Source of the DNA: Pontiella sulfatireligans
Lineage (GTDB): Bacteria > Verrucomicrobiota > Kiritimatiellia > Kiritimatiellales > Pontiellaceae
Direction of reading: 5' to 3'
Assembly: GCF_900890705.1 (NCBI RefSeq)
Contig: NZ_CAAHFH010000001.1
Span: forward strand, 2,542,001 to 2,606,000
Length of the DNA stretch: 64,000 nucleotides
Position numbers and translations under genes: made by a program. Position 1 is the first letter of the stretch. Each line of letters opens with the position of its first letter. Below are positions 62,374 through 64,000 of this stretch, piece after piece. The notes beneath the pieces are model-generated. The model was not told where the DNA came from and did not search any database. It saw nothing but the letters and a program-made list of their open reading frames with translations.

Positions 62374-64000
62374 TTAGTTTTGCTTGATTTCCAGCTCAAC
62401 AAACTTCACCGGATCATCGGTCAAGTAGCGGTTGGTCACCGGCTCATAGTCACCTGCAGCAGTACTGACCGCAGCACCAACGAAAACGTCATCCTGTGCA
62501 TTCGTGGCGGCGCTTGTGCCTAACACCAGGTCAGCAGTATCGATCAGCCTGTAGGTCAACCCATCTAACACGTAATCCGAACGGCGATCATAGACATACA
62601 CGAAGTAGTTCGTGCCTCCATCGACCGCTGTGCCAACGGATTCCTTGGAACCGGCATCCGAGTTGGTCGGATTCATGCCCAGCGCAAATTCCGCCAGATT
62701 GTCGTAGCCATCCATGTCAATCGTATCGGCACTCGGCAGAGCATCGGCGCCGGCCAATCCATAGCCCGCTACCCATGTGCCAAAGGCGTCCTGATCCGGC
62801 TGCGCATAACCCACCTGGATGCTGTACACCGACCATTTATTTAGAGTCGGGTTCGGACTGACGCCCACTCCGACTGCAAAATCGGTCACAAAGCCGACAC
62901 CGCCGGCCACTTTGAGATCAACAGCTTCAGGAGTGACGGATAAATCTCCCAGGTCATTGGTCACCGAGCCGTTTACAACAACCTGCACCGCGTCCTTATT
63001 ACCGGTCTGGCCGTTAACGATCGTGACGGACGTAAAGGATAGATATCCAATATCATTTATGGTCACAGCCCCGCCATTGGCATTGAAGTTCACAACCCTC
63101 ACATTATCGATGAGGTCCACGTATTCGTCGTCACTGCCCTTGAACAGGTTATCGGCACCCACTCCCCAGCTGTTATTTGACGAAACGCCACCGGATGTTC
63201 CGCTATCGATTGCCGTTCCTGCCTTCGGATCCACATCGATCGCGATCTGGAAGGTGGCCAGCCCAACCGTCTGGGTCGCCGAGTACATGGTTGCAATGGC
63301 ATCGGTTCCATAATTGGTGTTTGCAACTGCGAAAACATCCACGATGGTCTGGTCCGGCTCAACCGCACTGAAGGTCACATCCAGGGCCACATCGGTGGTG
63401 TTGGTCACGCCGGTGCCGACTGCCGTCCAGGTGACTACCAGCGTGGAATCCGCCGTATCGCCGTTATAAAGCAAGGCTCCGGCATTGGTATAGGTAACCG
63501 TAATGGTTTCCTCTTCATTTCCCACACTCAGGGTGCTGCCGGAAATCACGGCACTGAACCCGGCATCCGCGGTCAGCGAAGTCACCTCAACATCGTTGGT
63601 CTCAAAGCCCAACCCGATTGTTGCAAGAAGAGTATCGTCGACACTCGTCGCCGGATCAGTCAGCACGAGAGACAATGCATCCGACTCAAGCGTAAGCTTC
63701 GAATTGGGCGCAATGAACTGCACCTGGACACTGTTGACCGACCATTTATCAGTCGTGTTCGTCGAGCCGTTGGCCAGCGAGAATTCCGATACCAAATCAT
63801 TGCCGGCAAACTCATTAAACACCAGAACGTCGGGATTGGTGCTCAGACTGACACCGCCCACATTATTCGTAATTCCATTTGCGACGGCCCGTACACGGTC
63901 ACCCGTGGATTGACCATCCGCAATCGTAACTGAGGCGAAAGAAAGATCCTGGAAATCGCCGAGGGTCAGACTGCCGCCGTTGGCACTAAAATTAACGATC
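62374..64000 (-). CDS. Large secreted repeat protein, C-terminal part (runs off window)
   Basis: At least 541 residues; the frame is open to the window edge. It contains a ~100-residue module at least twice: (a) VNFSANGGSLTLGDFQDLSF ... WSVNSVQVQF and (b) VNFNANGGAVTINDIGYLSF ... WSVYSIQVGYAQ, separated by an Ig/Cadherin-like beta domain (LVLTDPATSVDDTLLATIGLG, DVALDVTFSAVEPDQTIVDVF). The end is DGYDNLAEFALGMNPTNSDA and NRYLTDDPVKFVELEIKQN, a C-terminal module seen on many secreted PVC proteins. It may bind the polysaccharide or form part of a surface layer. The orphan fragment at 41621 carries the same end. Confidence 0.7.
   Translation of the reverse strand, partial: IVNFSANGGSLTLGDFQDLSFASVTIADGQSTGDRVRAVANGITNNVGGVSLSTNPDVLVFNEFAGNDLVSEFSLANGSTNTTDKWSVNSVQVQFIAPNSKLTLESDALSLVLTDPATSVDDTLLATIGLGFETNDVEVTSLTADAGFSAVISGSTLSVGNEEETITVTYTNAGALLYNGDTADSTLVVTWTAVGTGVTNTTDVALDVTFSAVEPDQTIVDVFAVANTNYGTDAIATMYSATQTVGLATFQIAIDVDPKAGTAIDSGTSGGVSSNNSWGVGADNLFKGSDDEYVDLIDNVRVVNFNANGGAVTINDIGYLSFTSVTIVNGQTGNKDAVQVVVNGSVTNDLGDLSVTPEAVDLKVAGGVGFVTDFAVGVGVSPNPTLNKWSVYSIQVGYAQPDQDAFGTWVAGYGLAGADALPSADTIDMDGYDNLAEFALGMNPTNSDAGSKESVGTAVDGGTNYFVYVYDRRSDYVLDGLTYRLIDTADLVLGTSAATNAQDDVFVGAAVSTAAGDYEPVTNRYLTDDPVKFVELEIKQN

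Noticed and set aside
1..64000. tRNA or rRNA genes
   Set aside because: No cloverleaf with a conserved TTCRANNC arm in a tRNA context and no rRNA-like stretch was recognised; the TTCGAAGTTTG repeats do not form a tRNA.

Overview
The window reads as about 64 kb of one chromosome from a marine, anaerobic, polysaccharide-degrading PVC-group bacterium, most likely Kiritimatiellota (Pontiella-like). This is an inference. It rests on the futalosine menaquinone genes, the many formylglycine sulfatases and fucosidase-type hydrolases, a PEP-CTERM protein, secreted proteins with a 'YDNLAEFALG' C-terminal module, and intergenic regions rich in palindromic repeats. No rRNA, tRNA or CRISPR array was seen.

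Layout. (1) 1-3816, minus strand: menaquinone genes of the futalosine route (mqnA partial, ubiE/menG, ubiX, a fused mqnB-ubiA ORF, mqnD). Three of the junctions carry hairpin repeats. (2) 3939-9293, plus strand: assimilatory sulfur reduction (siroheme sulfite reductase, a GltD-like ferredoxin oxidoreductase, CysH). A GxxExxY nuclease-fold gene bounded by 25-bp inverted repeats sits inside this operon. (3) 9.4-14.8 kb: mixed housekeeping genes (exported hypothetical protein, ThuA-ankyrin protein, cyclic-nucleotide-binding protein, PEP-CTERM protein, phosphofructokinase) with HtrA and MscS gene remnants. (4) 15.4-22 kb: a minus-strand operon of an esterase, two beta-helix proteins (one ending in a PDZ domain) and a GH43-like enzyme. 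(5) 22.4-23.9 kb: an AbiE toxin-antitoxin module between 72-bp direct repeats. (6) 24.8-40 kb: seven genes in sulfatase operons (six intact sulfatases, one GH29-SGNH fusion), a di-haem HZS-alpha-like protein and one collapsed sulfatase. (7) 40-42.4 kb: a TonB/VWA-like protein and an orphan C-terminal module. (8) 42.8-62.3 kb: two related hydrolase blocks (GH29, GHL15-like, beta-helix), a GH95 enzyme, a divergent GH29-like enzyme, a five-bladed propeller hydrolase, another sulfatase and an IS1182-like insertion. (9) 62.4 kb to the end: the 3' part of a large repetitive secreted protein.

How it fits together. Almost every hydrolase has a signal peptide. The set (7 intact S1-type sulfatases, GH29, GH95, beta-helix GH141-like, GH43-like, esterase) suits stripping sulfate and acyl groups and fucose-type sugars from a sulfated algal polysaccharide such as a fucoidan. 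The substrate is inferred. No SusC/SusD pair, transporter, sugar-catabolic gene or sulfatase-maturing enzyme lies in the window.

The most unusual signals are: a family of palindromes that sit at gene 3' ends and often supply the stop codon, one of which appears to exist both as a bare hairpin and as an ORF-carrying element; a conserved ~45-bp box upstream of four hydrolase operons; and two paralogous hydrolase blocks in which different members are broken, so that one intact copy of each gene remains.
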